The translations under genes and the position numbers were made by a program. A stretch of 38,223 nt of DNA from an uncultured Desulfovibrio sp. (GTDB lineage: Bacteria > Desulfobacterota > Desulfovibrionia > Desulfovibrionales > Desulfovibrionaceae), in NCBI GenBank assembly GCA_900541395.1, contig UQJT01000022.1, forward strand, positions 1 through 38,223. Direction: 5' to 3'. Numbering within the stretch: the first letter of the stretch is position 1; each line of letters opens with the position of its first letter. Under the pieces are notes generated by a model, which was not told the origin of the DNA, made no database searches, and saw only the letters and a program-made list of their open reading frames with translations. Shown here one piece after another: positions 1 through 8,300 of the stretch.

Positions 1-45
1 GGATAGCTATAGAAGGACTGGAATAAAGCGGAAAAACTCAGACGT

Positions 46-320
46 TACCCCCCCTTGCCTCGCGCTGAGCCTCTTTGTTCGCTGCCCGCCTGTTCCAACA
101 AAAGCTTCGCTTTCGGAACAGGCGGGCGCACACATCCATCCCCGCATGGGGGGCGGCATGAAGTCAGGCCAAGGGTGTTACCCTTCGTGCGTCCCCCGGC
201 CCGCCGTCGGAGGGATTGCCGGGGTGCGGGCACGACCTGAGAAAAATCGCGCTCCCGGTCGGGTTATACGGCGGGAAGGGTGTCGGCATGACGTGGGGCT
301 TGGGCGTGCCCCTCCAGGCC
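46..320 (+). repeat. Dispersed intergenic repeat, family 1, copy A
   Basis: A stretch of about 275 bp that closely resembles 37745-38015 and, over a shorter length, 37501-37650, all in the same orientation. It starts with a strong hairpin whose arms are GCCCGCCTGTTCC and GGAACAGGCGGGC around an AAGCTT-containing loop. Conserved blocks follow: CATCCCCGCATGGGG, the stretch around GGAGGGATTGCCGGGG, and GGGAAGGGTGTCGGCATG. No coding frame is convincing here. The function is unknown. The sequence looks like a mosaic spacer repeat and not an insertion sequence. Confidence 0.75.
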
Positions 321-749
321 GCCCGCGCCGCTTTTTCTTCTCTTCCCCGCCCGGAGGGCGCAGGGGATAGAGATGGAACAAGCACGGATAAAAGAAATTT
401 CGGAAGCTTTGGTTATGGAGTTTTGTTGTCAATTGCACAGAATATATTCAAAGCCCGCCAGGCTGGACGCAGGGGCGTTTCGGTGAACATTAAATATGTT
501 TTTCAATAAAAAAATATACAATAACAGTATGTTGATGGTGGCTTCTCTCGGCGGGATTTGATGCTGTCCGCATAACGAGCCCGCAAGCGCGGTATGAACG
601 GCTTGCGTCGGAGAGAAATATAACTTGACTTTTTTGAACAATTGCACAAAAATAAGAATGTGATCGCGGGCATTCAGTCGCCGATGAACAGGGGGCGCAC
701 GGATAGACCCGCCCGAAGGGAGAGCTTTTCACCCATGAAGGAGTTGTTG
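321..749. other. Non-coding stretch left of the phage lysis genes
   Basis: After repeat copy A there is a short segment at about 342-372 that is the inverted form of the block at 37698-37730 (CCCGCCCGGAGGGC core). An AT-richer region of about 270 bp follows. It contains two copies of CAATTGCAC, at 430-438 and 639-647. A TTGACT at 625-630 lies upstream of the second copy and could be a -35 element for the gene at 750, but no good -10 is visible. I see no convincing gene. Confidence 0.5.
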
Positions 750-968
750 ATGAAACAGGAAATTCTGATTGTCCGGCCCGTGCAGGTATTGCGGGGATAC
801 AGGAATATTGCCGCCGCCTTGCGCACCTCGGAGGAAAAAGTGCGCGACATGATAGGTTACGGCGCGCCTGTGGTGCTGGACGGCGATATGCCCAAGGCGG
901 AAGCGGCCGAACTGTGGACCTGGTACGCCCGGTGGATGGGGGAGGGCGGAGCGCGGGGCTCATGCTGA
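750..968 (+). CDS. Small phage-type helix-turn-helix protein
   Basis: A 72-residue protein. The start at 750 is chosen because AAGGAG at 738-743 sits six bases upstream. In-frame ATGs at 642 and 735 have no comparable site. Residues 16-60 (GYRNIAAALRTSEEKV, then GAPVV and ELWTWY) have the pattern of the small HTH proteins found in phage packaging or excision modules, where a recognition helix is followed by a short wing. It lies just before an endolysin and a holin on the same strand, so a late-phage module is likely. It could be a small-terminase-like or regulatory protein; I do not recognise an exact family. The operator-like CAATTGCAC lies about 100 bp upstream. Confidence 0.6.
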   Translation: MKQEILIVRPVQVLRGYRNIAAALRTSEEKVRDMIGYGAPVVLDGDMPKAEAAELWTWYARWMGEGGARGSC

Positions 969-1058
969 GCGGGGCTCGGGCCGTCCCTCGTCAATCCTCG
1001 CCGCGCGTTCCGGTCCGGCGCGCGAATGCGATTCCGTCCGAAAAAAAGGAGTGTGGAT

Positions 1059-1430
1059 ATGCGTTATTTTCAGCCTTCGGAGTTCGCCTGCAAGTGCGGG
1101 CATTGCGACGGAGGGGAAGGGCGGATGTCGCCGTCCCTGCTGGAACGTCTGGACGCCGCCCGCGACGTGGCGGGCCTGCCTTTTGTCGTCAGTTCCGGCT
1201 ACCGCTGCCCGGCCCACAACAAGGCCGTAGGCGGGGTGGCCGATTCGGCCCACACGCGCGGTTACGCGGCGGACATCCGTTGCACGGATTCCCATACCCG
1301 CTTCGCCGTGTTGCGGGCGCTGCTGGAAGTGGGGTTCCGGCGCATTGAACTGGCCCCCACCTGGATTCATGTGGACTGCGACCCCGCCAAACCCCGTGAC
1401 GTGGCTTTCTATCCCCGGGAGCGCGCCTGA
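1059..1430 (+). CDS. Peptidase M15 family endolysin (zinc D-Ala-D-Ala carboxypeptidase type)
   Basis: A 123-residue protein starting at ATG 1059 behind AAAGGAG. An upstream in-frame ATG at 1026 lacks a ribosome site. The M15_3 signature is complete: SAHTRGYAADI carries the His and Asp zinc ligands and WIHVD near residue 110 carries the last His and Asp. The SGYRCPAHN block is typical of the family. Members cut peptide cross-links of peptidoglycan, and small versions like this one are phage endolysins. The stop codon overlaps the start of the holin gene (TGATG), so the two are probably translationally coupled as a lysis cassette. No signal peptide is seen, which fits release through a holin. 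Confidence 0.85.
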   Translation: MRYFQPSEFACKCGHCDGGEGRMSPSLLERLDAARDVAGLPFVVSSGYRCPAHNKAVGGVADSAHTRGYAADIRCTDSHTRFAVLRALLEVGFRRIELAPTWIHVDCDPAKPRDVAFYPRERA

Positions 1431-1735
1431 TGGGCGTCTGGTCCTCTTTGCCCGTTCTGGGCTCGCTGCTCGACAAACTGGCGGGACTCATCCCCGATCG
1501 GGGCAAGGCGGCGGAAAATCAGGCCCGGATCAATGAACAGGAGGTGGGCGGGGCTCCGGCCTCGCGTCTGCGGTTGTGGCGTTCGTTTTTGGGGTGGTGC
1601 CTGACCCTGTGCTTCGCGTGGGAGGTCATGGTCCGCCCGGTTCTTGTCACCTATTGTCCGGGGTGGACCTTGCCGCCTTCGATGCTGGGCGAAATTTCCC
1701 GCCTTCTTCTCGGTATGCTGGGTCTGGGATTTTAG
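1430..1735 (+). CDS. Holin-like phage membrane protein (3TM holin type)
   Basis: A 101-residue protein that overlaps the endolysin gene by one base. Residues 1-40 are amphipathic (GSLLDKLAGLIPDRGKAAENQ). They are followed by an RLWRSFLGWCLTLCFAWE membrane segment and a second hydrophobic segment ending LLLGMLGLGF. This layout fits the Holin_3TM family, which opens the inner membrane for the endolysin. The assignment rests on length, topology and the neighbouring M15 lysin. The stop codon TAG straddles the edge of a MITE-like repeat: TA is the likely target dinucleotide and G is the first base of the repeat. The repeat insertion may therefore have set the present C-terminus. Confidence 0.7.
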   Translation: MGVWSSLPVLGSLLDKLAGLIPDRGKAAENQARINEQEVGGAPASRLRLWRSFLGWCLTLCFAWEVMVRPVLVTYCPGWTLPPSMLGEISRLLLGMLGLGF

Positions 1736-1845
1736 AGCGGTTTGCTGTTGAAAACGGCAAGCGTTCCGGCGTCCGCTCCCGCGGACGCCCGCGCCGGATA
1801 ATGAACCCCACGCTTTTCAGGCGAAATGACGGCGGCGCGGCGTTT
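1735..1845 (+). repeat. Decayed copy of the TA-target MITE-like element
   Basis: It begins TA|GAGCGGTTTGCTGTTGAAAA and matches the complete element at 26528-26672 over roughly 110 bp, including the shared GCTTTTCAGGCGAAATGACGG block. The right terminal repeat seen at 26672 is missing; a terminator-like hairpin takes its place. The internal hairpin differs from the other copy (here GGCGTCCGC/GCGGACGCC). Confidence 0.7.
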
Positions 1846-1858
1846 TGGCCGCGCCGCC
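1831..1858. terminator. Strong GC hairpin between converging holin and flavodoxin genes
   Basis: Arms GGCGGCGCGGC (1831-1841) and GCCGCGCCGCC (1848-1858) form an 11-bp perfect stem with a six-base loop. It lies between the ends of convergent genes (holin on +, flavodoxin on -). On the + side a GGGGTTTGCCGTTTTT tail follows, so it could work as a bidirectional terminator. Confidence 0.6.
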
Positions 1859-1883
1859 GGGGTTTGCCGTTTTTCGGCCGCGC

Positions 1884-2507
1884 TTACCGGCTCAGGCCCA
1901 GCCCGGCCAACCAGGCTTCCGCCTCATTTCCGGCCGAGGCCGCGCGTCCGCCGCGGACGGCCAGGCCTTCGCGCACCGTGGCCTGCGGGCACAGTTCGCG
2001 TATATGGGCCACGCTGCGCCCCAGCCCGCTGCCGCCGTGGGTCATGAACGGCGCGACGGTTTTGCCCGCCAGCTTGTTTTCACTCAGGAAGGTGATGACC
2101 GGGGTGGCGATGGTGCCCCACCAGCAGGGCGACCCCACCAGAATCACATCATAGGAGTCCACATTGTCGACGGTGGTTTTCAGCGGAGGCTTGAAGCCGG
2201 ATTCCAGTTCCCGCTTGGCCTGTTCCGTGACGGCCCGGTATTCGGTCGGATAGGGGGTCGCCGTTTCCAGTTCCACCATGTCTCCGCCCACGCGCTGATG
2301 AAGAAGGGTGGCCAGGGCGCGGGTGTTGCCGCTGAGCGAGTAATAGACGATGAGGACGCGCGGGGCTTCGGCCTCTCCGGCGGCAAAGGCGGGAGAGGCG
2401 GCGGGGAGCAGCCGCGACAGGCCGCCCGCGCACAGGCCGAGAACGGCGGCCTTCAGCAGGGCGCGCCGGGACAAATCGACAACGGAAATATCAAGGGACT
2501 TGTTCAT
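1884..2507 (-). CDS. Tat-exported flavodoxin family protein
   Basis: A 207-residue protein. The ATG at 2507 is preceded by AAAGGAA with ordinary spacing. Residues 13-45 form a twin-arginine signal (SRRALLKA, then a hydrophobic stretch ending AFAAG). A flavodoxin fold follows: VLIVYYSLSGNTRAL is the FMN phosphate-binding loop, then DVILVGSPCWWGT and TFLSENKLAGKTVAPFMTHGGSG complete the pattern of the Flavodoxin_4 group. It probably carries FMN and transfers electrons in the periplasm; the partner is unknown. Its roughly 190-bp upstream region is related to that of the S24 repressor gene (see the repeat at 2508). It lies inside a phage-like region but is not itself a phage gene type, so it may be host DNA between phage remnants. 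Confidence 0.85.
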   Translation of the reverse strand: MNKSLDISVVDLSRRALLKAAVLGLCAGGLSRLLPAASPAFAAGEAEAPRVLIVYYSLSGNTRALATLLHQRVGGDMVELETATPYPTEYRAVTEQAKRELESGFKPPLKTTVDNVDSYDVILVGSPCWWGTIATPVITFLSENKLAGKTVAPFMTHGGSGLGRSVAHIRELCPQATVREGLAVRGGRAASAGNEAEAWLAGLGLSR

Positions 2508-2703
2508 CAAAAATTCCTTTGTGGTTTGAGACCTTCCCCTTCAGGGGGAAAAAGAGCAGTCGACAAGACGACGAAGCCGATGAAATCCTTTTCTGTAACT
2601 CCTCCCTTCAGGGAGGGGCAATCCGCACGACCCCTATCCGTCGGCGGCTTCAGTCAGTCGGAGGATGGGGCGACTGTGGATTGAAACATGACGATCTCCT
2701 TAT
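2508..2703 (-). repeat. Duplicated 5' leader (copy L1) upstream of the flavodoxin
   Basis: This spacer clearly aligns with 4808-4996 upstream of the S24 repressor (by eye about two thirds identical, read on -). Both copies end with the same ATTTTTGATG start context behind AAAGGAA. Both contain two small hairpins (CTCCCTGAAGGGAG and TCCCCCTGAAGGGGA here). Both begin with a ribosome site and an ATG opening a short frame, here MFQSTVAPSSD then stop behind AAGGAG. It could be a regulatory 5' leader or a mobile spacer repeat carrying a start signal. Confidence 0.6.
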
Positions 2704-2854
2704 GAAGAAAGGTTGCGTGGCGTCGGTGGGGGCGGCCGCTCTTCCCGGTGAAGAAACTTTTTTTATGATTCCTGTATACAGCCCGTCCGGACGGGAAGCC
2801 ATATCCGATCCTGGCGTATTGTTGCCCGATCCTCTCAGGCGTTGCTCCGTCCTT

Positions 2855-2908
2855 CGCGCGCAAAACGGCGGCGCTCCCCGTACGGGAAACGCCGCCGTTT
2901 TGCGCGCG
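2855..2908. terminator. Long perfect inverted repeat, probable bidirectional terminator
   Basis: A 19-bp perfect stem (arms at 2855-2873 and 2890-2908, core CAAAACGGCGGCG) with an inner CCCGTACGGG palindrome. It lies 16 bases past the stop of the minus-strand gene ending at 2924. Short T runs lie within the stem arms and not after them, so termination on both strands is likely but not certain. The rest of 2704-2854 shows nothing recognisable. Confidence 0.6.
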
Positions 2909-2923
2909 GAGCGAGCGGGCCGT

Positions 2924-3220
2924 TCATTCATCCCGGCGTTGGGCCAGAGCCGGGGAATCGGCCGGGCCGTTGAGCGGAAACAAATAACGCCCCGCGCCGA
3001 TGTCCAGTTTGTCCTGAAGCAGGTTGAGGGCCATTTCCAAACCGGCCGCCGCGTCGGCGGACAGAGCGGGGTCGTCCTCCTCCAGACGCAGACGGAACGC
3101 GAATTCGCGCAGAAAGGCCGTCAACTGGCAGGCTTCGCGCAGGGCGTCGGCGGGGCGCAGATGCTTGAGGGACAAAGGCAGAGAGGTGGGAGAGGCAAGT
3201 GGAAAAGGCGTGCGTTGCAT
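2924..3220 (-). CDS. Small phage-region protein of unknown function
   Basis: A 98-residue protein. The start at 3220 is chosen because AAGGAT precedes it at about nine bases. An upstream in-frame start would run into the neighbouring phage gene spacer. The body (LREACQLTAFLREFAFRL, then LEMALNLLQDKLDIGAG) is helical with heptad-like hydrophobic spacing and no known motif. It is the last gene of a minus-strand group 3664-3413, 3416-3288, 3220-2924, followed by a strong hairpin. I do not recognise the family. The position downstream of an operator-controlled promoter suggests an early phage gene or a host-interaction protein. Confidence 0.5.
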   Translation of the reverse strand: MQRTPFPLASPTSLPLSLKHLRPADALREACQLTAFLREFAFRLRLEEDDPALSADAAAGLEMALNLLQDKLDIGAGRYLFPLNGPADSPALAQRRDE

Positions 3221-3287
3221 GGCGGATATCCTTGAGCGAATGGGTGAAGGGCGGAACGGGAAAAGAAAAAAGGAATCCCGGTCGGGG

Positions 3288-3416
3288 TCAGAACGGGCAG
3301 GAGCCCGGGGCGAGCGCATGGACCGTGACGGCGGCGGCGAAGCCCGCGCCCATGAGCAGACCGAACAAAGCCAGGGAAGCCGACGCCTGAAGCAGGTCCC
3401 GGAAGGGAAATTTCAT
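3288..3416 (-). CDS. 42-residue membrane peptide, phage region
   Basis: It starts at ATG 3416 and overlaps the stop of the preceding minus-strand gene by four bases (ATGA), the usual sign of translational coupling. The peptide begins MKFPFRDLLQASASL and has one hydrophobic segment (ALFGLLMGAGFAAAVTV), so it should be a single-pass inner-membrane peptide. Function is unknown. Small membrane peptides in early phage operons often act on host envelope processes or exclusion, but nothing here proves that. Confidence 0.5.
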   Translation of the reverse strand: MKFPFRDLLQASASLALFGLLMGAGFAAAVTVHALAPGSCPF

Positions 3417-3664
3417 GCCGCCCTGCCCGGAAACAGGGTGGCCGGAAAGTCGAGGCCGGGCCGCGTTCCGTTGCGTTCGCAGGCGTCCGCAGGGGCGTCG
3501 GGCTCGGCCATATACGACGTTTCCACATGGAGCACCACGGCGTTGTCGCCGCCCCGGGCAAGTTCCAGAGCCAGAGCGTCGGCCTCCCGCCAGCTCCGGC
3601 AGTCGGTGCGGACGCGGTCCAGGGGATCGGCCGGGGGCCAGCTTTCGACGAAATATTCGGTCAT
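3413..3664 (-). CDS. Small soluble protein, first gene of the minus-strand phage operon
   Basis: An 83-residue protein with a clear ribosome site (AAGGAG, seven bases before ATG 3664). The sequence starts MTEYFVESWPPADPLDRV and contains READALALELARGGDNAVVLHVETSY, an alpha/beta-like pattern seen in small phage proteins of unknown role. It is the first gene downstream of the promoter at 3965-3993 after a leader of roughly 290 nt that contains an 11-bp GC hairpin (3736-3746 with 3758-3768). It is coupled by ATGA overlap to the membrane peptide gene. Confidence 0.6.
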   Translation of the reverse strand: MTEYFVESWPPADPLDRVRTDCRSWREADALALELARGGDNAVVLHVETSYMAEPDAPADACERNGTRPGLDFPATLFPGRAA

Positions 3665-3964
3665 GATCGCTCCTTGGCGTCGGGCGGCCGCCGCGTCCGG
3701 ACAAGACGACGCGCGGTCGCGTGCGTGGGTTGCGCGCCCGGCCGCCGCGTTTCGGGCGGCGGCCGGGCGTTTGTGTCGTCCGCGAGGGAGAAACGGACGA
3801 CGGCCCCTCTTCCCTCCCGTGGCGTGACGCCGTGTTTCAGGTCGCCTTGCTGTTGCGGTACTTGCGAGGGGACGCCCGGGGCGGATTCGGCTTCGTCGGC
3901 GGGCCCTTGCCGCGCCGGAAAGGAAGCGTTGTCCTTCGTGCGTGAGTCAATATTGTTCTTTTGC

Positions 3965-3993
3965 ACATAAATAGTCAAGTCGAATTTTGTCAA
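3965..3993 (-). promoter_or_regulatory. Promoter of the minus-strand phage operon with overlapping operator
   Basis: Read on -, TTGACA (3988-3993), a 17-base spacer and TTATGT (3965-3970) form a good sigma-70 promoter. The motif CAATTGCAC (3991-3999) overlaps the -35, and a second TTGCAC (3961-3966) overlaps the -10. This is the classic position for a repressor binding pair. The S24 repressor gene next door is the likely regulator. The remaining spacer to 3664 has an open frame without a start codon and one strong hairpin. Confidence 0.65.
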
Positions 3994-4177
3994 TTGCACG
4001 AAAAAAGAACGCAAAAAATAGTGCAAAAAACAAAACAGCCTGGAATCAATACGATATATCGGATAAGGGAGGGCGGAAGAGACTTCGGCGCGCGGACGGC
4101 GCGCGGACGCGGAAGGAAAAGAGGTCTCGGCGGCCGAGACGGGGCGGGAGATGAGGGCTTTCGCCGGGCGGAGAGGC

Positions 4178-4807
4178 TTACAGCACGCGGCCGAACCAGC
4201 GCACGCGGCCGAAAACGCGGAAGGATTCCAGGTCCGCGCCCACCACGTCGACATCGCGCACGTCGGGATTTTGGGAGTGGATGCACCAGCCGCCGGGGAT
4301 TTTGTTCAGCCATTTGACCATGACTTCCCCGTCCAGCCCCACCAGGAAAATCTGGTTGTCGCGCGGTTCGCCGGCGCATTGGTCCACCAGGATGGTATCG
4401 CCGTCCCGAATGAGGGGCTCCATGCTGGTGCCCATGACGTCCAGCATCACCGCATGGTCGGGGTTGACGCCGATGCGGGCCAGAAACTGCTTGCGGAAGG
4501 CGTACAGGCCCTCCACCCGGTCCGAGGTCAGCAGGGACGAGCCCGCCCCGGCCTTGGCCTCCACCTTGGGAATCATGGCGAAGTCGTCCAGGTTCGCCGC
4601 GGGCGTGTGCAGCGATACTCCCAACTGGTCCAGCACCGGTCCCAGCGTGGAAAGAGAGGGGACGCGCGTGCCGCCCAGCCATTGGTTGAGCAGGCTGGGG
4701 TCCTTGAAGCCCAGCGCTTTGGCCGCCCGCGACACCACCCCGCCGTGGCGGCGGTCGATATACTCGCGCAACACGTCCAGCGCCTGTTCGATGAAGGTCT
4801 TTTTCAT
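4178..4807 (-). CDS. S24/LexA-like prophage repressor (copy 1)
   Basis: A 209-residue protein starting at ATG 4807 behind AAAGGAA. Residues 1-70 form a helix-turn-helix (VSRAAKALGFKDPSLLNQWLGG) that would bind the operator. Residues 100-205 are an S24 peptidase: the catalytic Ser lies in MGTSMEPLIRDGD and the Lys in EVMVKWL. KAGAGSS between the domains contains Ala-Gly pairs that could be the self-cleavage site. Such repressors keep prophages silent until RecA filaments trigger cleavage. The gene faces its own target operon across the promoter at 3965-3993. A second copy noticed as identical lies at 11809-12438. Confidence 0.9.
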   Translation of the reverse strand: MKKTFIEQALDVLREYIDRRHGGVVSRAAKALGFKDPSLLNQWLGGTRVPSLSTLGPVLDQLGVSLHTPAANLDDFAMIPKVEAKAGAGSSLLTSDRVEGLYAFRKQFLARIGVNPDHAVMLDVMGTSMEPLIRDGDTILVDQCAGEPRDNQIFLVGLDGEVMVKWLNKIPGGWCIHSQNPDVRDVDVVGADLESFRVFGRVRWFGRVL

Positions 4808-4996
4808 CAAAAATTCCTTTATGGGTTGAAATTTCCCCTTTCAGGAGGAAAAGAGCGCTTGCCGGACGGCGAAGCCGCTGACATGTTTTTTCGTAAGCTT
4901 TCCCTTGAGGGAGAGGCCGTTCGCGCGGCTCCCGCCCGTCGGCCGCGCAGTCGGGCGGCGGGCGGGACGACTGCAGATGGAAACATGCCTTCTTAA
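4808..4996 (-). repeat. Duplicated 5' leader (copy L2) upstream of the S24 repressor
   Basis: Homologous to 2508-2703 upstream of the flavodoxin. It shares the terminal AAAGGAATTTTTGATG start context, paired CCC..TGA..GGG hairpins and an upstream ATG that opens with MFPSAV (L1 has MFQSTV). It would be transcribed from the promoter at 4993-5021 as a leader of about 180 nt. Confidence 0.6.
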
Positions 4997-5021
4997 TAAT
5001 TCATTTTTTGTGCGCATGCAA
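4993..5021 (-). promoter_or_regulatory. Probable repressor promoter
   Basis: Read on -, TTGCAT (5016-5021), a 17-base spacer and TATTAA (4993-4998). The operator-like CAATTGCAC at 5059-5067 lies about 40 bp upstream of the -35, so the repressor may control itself. Confidence 0.5.
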
Positions 5022-5081
5022 ATAAAAGCATGACTTTTGCATGGTTTTTGTTTTTGATCAATTGCACAAAAAACGGGACGA

Positions 5082-5180
5082 CGACAGCGCTTCCGTCGGC
5101 GGCGGTCGAATCTTGCCTTTGGCCGCGCGGGAAGGGCGGCCGCCAGTGCCTCGCCGAACTTGCCGTCGCCGGTCGGCAAG
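5082..5180 (+). repeat. Partial copy of the structured hairpin repeat (family 2)
   Basis: Contains GCGCTTCCGTCGGCGGCGG then TCTTGCCTTTGGCC, matching the right half of the elements at 25050 and 32550, and ends in a GGCCGC/GGCGGCC-type hairpin around GGGAAG. The rest of the spacer up to 5328 shows no further recognisable signal. Confidence 0.6.
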
Positions 5181-5328
5181 CGAAAACCATAACTCAGCCT
5201 TCCAGACGGCCGTAAGTCCTGGCGGCCATAAACACCTTTTCGTCAAAAAGACGAATGTGTCCTGAAAATCGGGCACTGGACGGGGCACAGGCGATGGACT
5301 ATAAAAATACGACATTAACATTAAAAAT

Positions 5329-8300
5329 ATGGCCGACCGGAGGAAGCCCGCACGGGGAAGAGGCGGCCGACGCGGAGTTTGGGGTATGGACGGGCATGGC
5401 TTGGGGCCCGAAGACGCGCGGGCTTTTGACGCCGTCCTGAGCGGACTGCGCTGGGATATGTCCTTGTCCGGGGCGTTGACGCGCGCGGTCGAAACGCTGA
5501 CCCCGCGCGTGTCCGTGGTCGAGGCTTTGGCCTTGCGTTTCGACGGCCGGGGCAAGGTGGCGGAAGCGGCGCGCCTGCGTGGCGGCGGTCATTCGGCCGA
5601 ACCCGTCCGCGCGGACGGCGGTCCGGCCCCCGCCGCCTGGACCGCCCGACTTGCGTCGGCGGGGGGCGCGGGCGTTCCCGAGGCATGGCTCTCCGGCGTC
5701 GAATCCGACCCCGCCCGGGTTCTGCCGCTTTTTGCCTTTTCCGGCGCGACGGACGGCCCGGATCAATCCGACGCGCCGGACGTTTCCGCCGCAAGCCGCG
5801 TGCTGGCGCTGCCTATGCGGCGTCCCGAGGGGCCGGTCGGGCTGCTGGCGTTGCGCTCCGCCGTTCCCATCGCGGACTGGCCCGCCGGGGTCGGGGTTTT
5901 TGCCCGCCTGCTGGCGTCCGGACTGGCGTTGTTCTGCGCCGGTCGGACCTACGGCGAGGAGCGAACCCGCCAGGGCGACGTGCTGGATACGGCCCTGAAC
6001 CAGTTGCGGGCCTTTGTCTACGTATCCGATCCCCGCACGGATGAAATCCTGTATATGAACCGCGCCATGCGCGACGCCTTCGGCCTGGATCGGCCCGAGG
6101 GCCGGACCTGCTGGAAGGTGCTGCAACACGACCGTTCCGGGCGTTGCGACTTCTGCCCCGTGCCCTATCTGGAAGAGCACGCCGCCGAACGGCCGGTGTA
6201 CCGATGGGAGGAGCACAACCGGGTGACCGGTCGGGTGTACGAGAACTATGACAGCCTTATGCCCTGGATGGACGGGCGCTTGGTGCACTTTCAGCAGTCT
6301 CTGGATGTTACCGACAGTCGGCGTTTGGTGGACGAGGCCAGCCACGACGAATTGACCGGCCTGCTCAACCGGAGGGCGGGCAAGGCCGCTCTGGAAGCCG
6401 CCCTGCATGACGAGGACGACGCTCCCCTGACGGTGGGCCTGCTCGACGTTGATTTTCTCAAAACCATCAATGACGAATACGGCCATGCCGAGGGCGATCG
6501 CGCGTTGCGTCTGGTGGCCCGCTGCTTGAGCGACGAAACGCGGGAGCCGGACTTCTGCTTCCGTCTGAGCGGCGACGAATTTGTGTGCGTATTCCGGCAT
6601 TGCACGCGCCGCGCGGCCGTGGAGCGCCTGGAGCGCTTGCGGGAAAGAGCGGGCGAGCGGGGCCGGGCGTTTCGTCTGCCCTGCCGGGTGGGCTTCTGCT
6701 TCGGGGTATTCGAGGTGGAACAGGGGGACGGCCGCGGCCTGGACGAGGTGTTGGCCTGCGCCGACGCCGGTATGTACGAGCAGAAAAAGCAGAGCCATAT
6801 CCGCGAGGCGGAACGGCTGCTGGCCGCAAAAGGCGGCGGCGGTCCGGCCGCGGACCCCTTCCCCGGCGACGCCCGCTTGTTGTACCGGGCTTTGGCCGAC
6901 AGCACCGAATCCTATGTGTACGTTTCCGACATGAAGAGCGGGGCGTTCCGCTATTCTCCGGCCATGGTGGCGGAATTCGGCCTGCCGGGCGAGGTGGTGG
7001 ACAACGCGGCCGCCGTGTGGGGCGAACACATCCACCCCGACGACAAGGCCGCCTTTCTGGAGGCCAACCAGATAGTGCTCGACGGCCGGGCCGACGTCCA
7101 CTGCGTGGAATACCGGGCCCGCAACCGCCGGGGCGAATGGGTGCGGGTGCGCTGCCGGGGCCGGGTGGAGCGGGACGAACTGGGGCGGCCCGCGCTGTTC
7201 GCGGGCTTCATCACCAACCTGGGGCAGCGCAATAAAGTCGATCCGGTCACCGGCCTGTTCAACAAGCTCAGGCTGGCCGAGGACATTGACGCGCTGCCGC
7301 CTTCGCGCTCCGCGCACCTGCTGCTGATGGGGCTGGACGGATTTCGGAACGTCAACGATTTGTACGGCCGCAGCTTCGGGGACGAGGTGTTGCGTCAGGC
7401 GGCCCAGCGCATGCTGGCGGCCCTGCCCGCCGGGGCGGCTTTGTATCGTCTGGACGGGGATGAATTCGGGGCGTTGTTCCAGGGAGGCCGCGAAGAGATC
7501 GCCGCCGTGTACCGGGCTCTGGCCGAAGGGTTCCGCCATCAGCGCGAATATGAGGGGAAAAAATATTTTTGCACCCTGTCGGCGGGCGCGGCCGGATATC
7601 CCGACGACGCCCGCGACTATGAAGGGTTGATGCGGTCCGCCGGGTCCGCGCTGGAGGCGTCGAAACGGTCGGGCAAGAATCGTCTGACCTTTTTCCGGCG
7701 CGAACTGGTGGAAAATCAGCGGCGGTCGCTGGAGCTCACCGAGCTGCTGCGGGAGTGCATCGAACGCGATTATGAGGGCTTTGAGCTGTACTATCAGCCC
7801 CAGGTGACGGCGGACGGCGGACTCAAGGGAGCCGAGGCCCTGGCCCGCTGGACCTGCCCCGGATACGGGGCGGTGTCGCCGGGCGAATTCATCCCCCTGC
7901 TCGAACAGAGCGGCCTTATCGTGCCCTTCGGGCGCTGGGTGTTCCGGCAAGCCGCCCGGCAGTGCAAACTATGGGCGGAAAAATGGCCCCGTTTGACGGT
8001 CGGCGTCAACCTGTCCTACCTGCAGGCCACATCGGACGATATGCTGCCCTTTATCCGGTCCACGCTGGACAAGCTGAAACTTGACCCGGCCCGTCTGATG
8101 GTGGAATTCACCGAAAGCTGCGTGATCCAGGGCGACCAGGCGGTCCGCGCCCTGTTCGACGGGCTGCGCGGCCTGGGCATCCGCATCGCCATGGACGACT
8201 TCGGCACCGGCTATTCCTCGCTGGGAATGCTGAAAACCCTGCCCGTGGATTTGGTGAAAATCGACCGAGCCTTTGTGCGCGACATCCTGCACAGCAAGTT

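Noticed and set aside
373..486. 37-codon frame beginning MEQARIKEISEALV
   Set aside because: Short, with only a poor ribosome site and no recognisable family; it could be a gene remnant but cannot be supported.
3661..3963. Open minus-strand frame of about 100 codons whose stop overlaps the gene at 3664 as ATGA
   Set aside because: There is no ATG, GTG or TTG start downstream of the promoter in this frame and no ribosome site; more likely an untranslated leader.
5299..7950. 883-codon open frame on - opposite the GGDEF/EAL gene (and its copy at 12930-15581)
   Set aside because: Antisense shadow of high-GC coding DNA; the protein is rich in Gln, His, Gly and Arg and has no domain, while the + frame has complete motifs.
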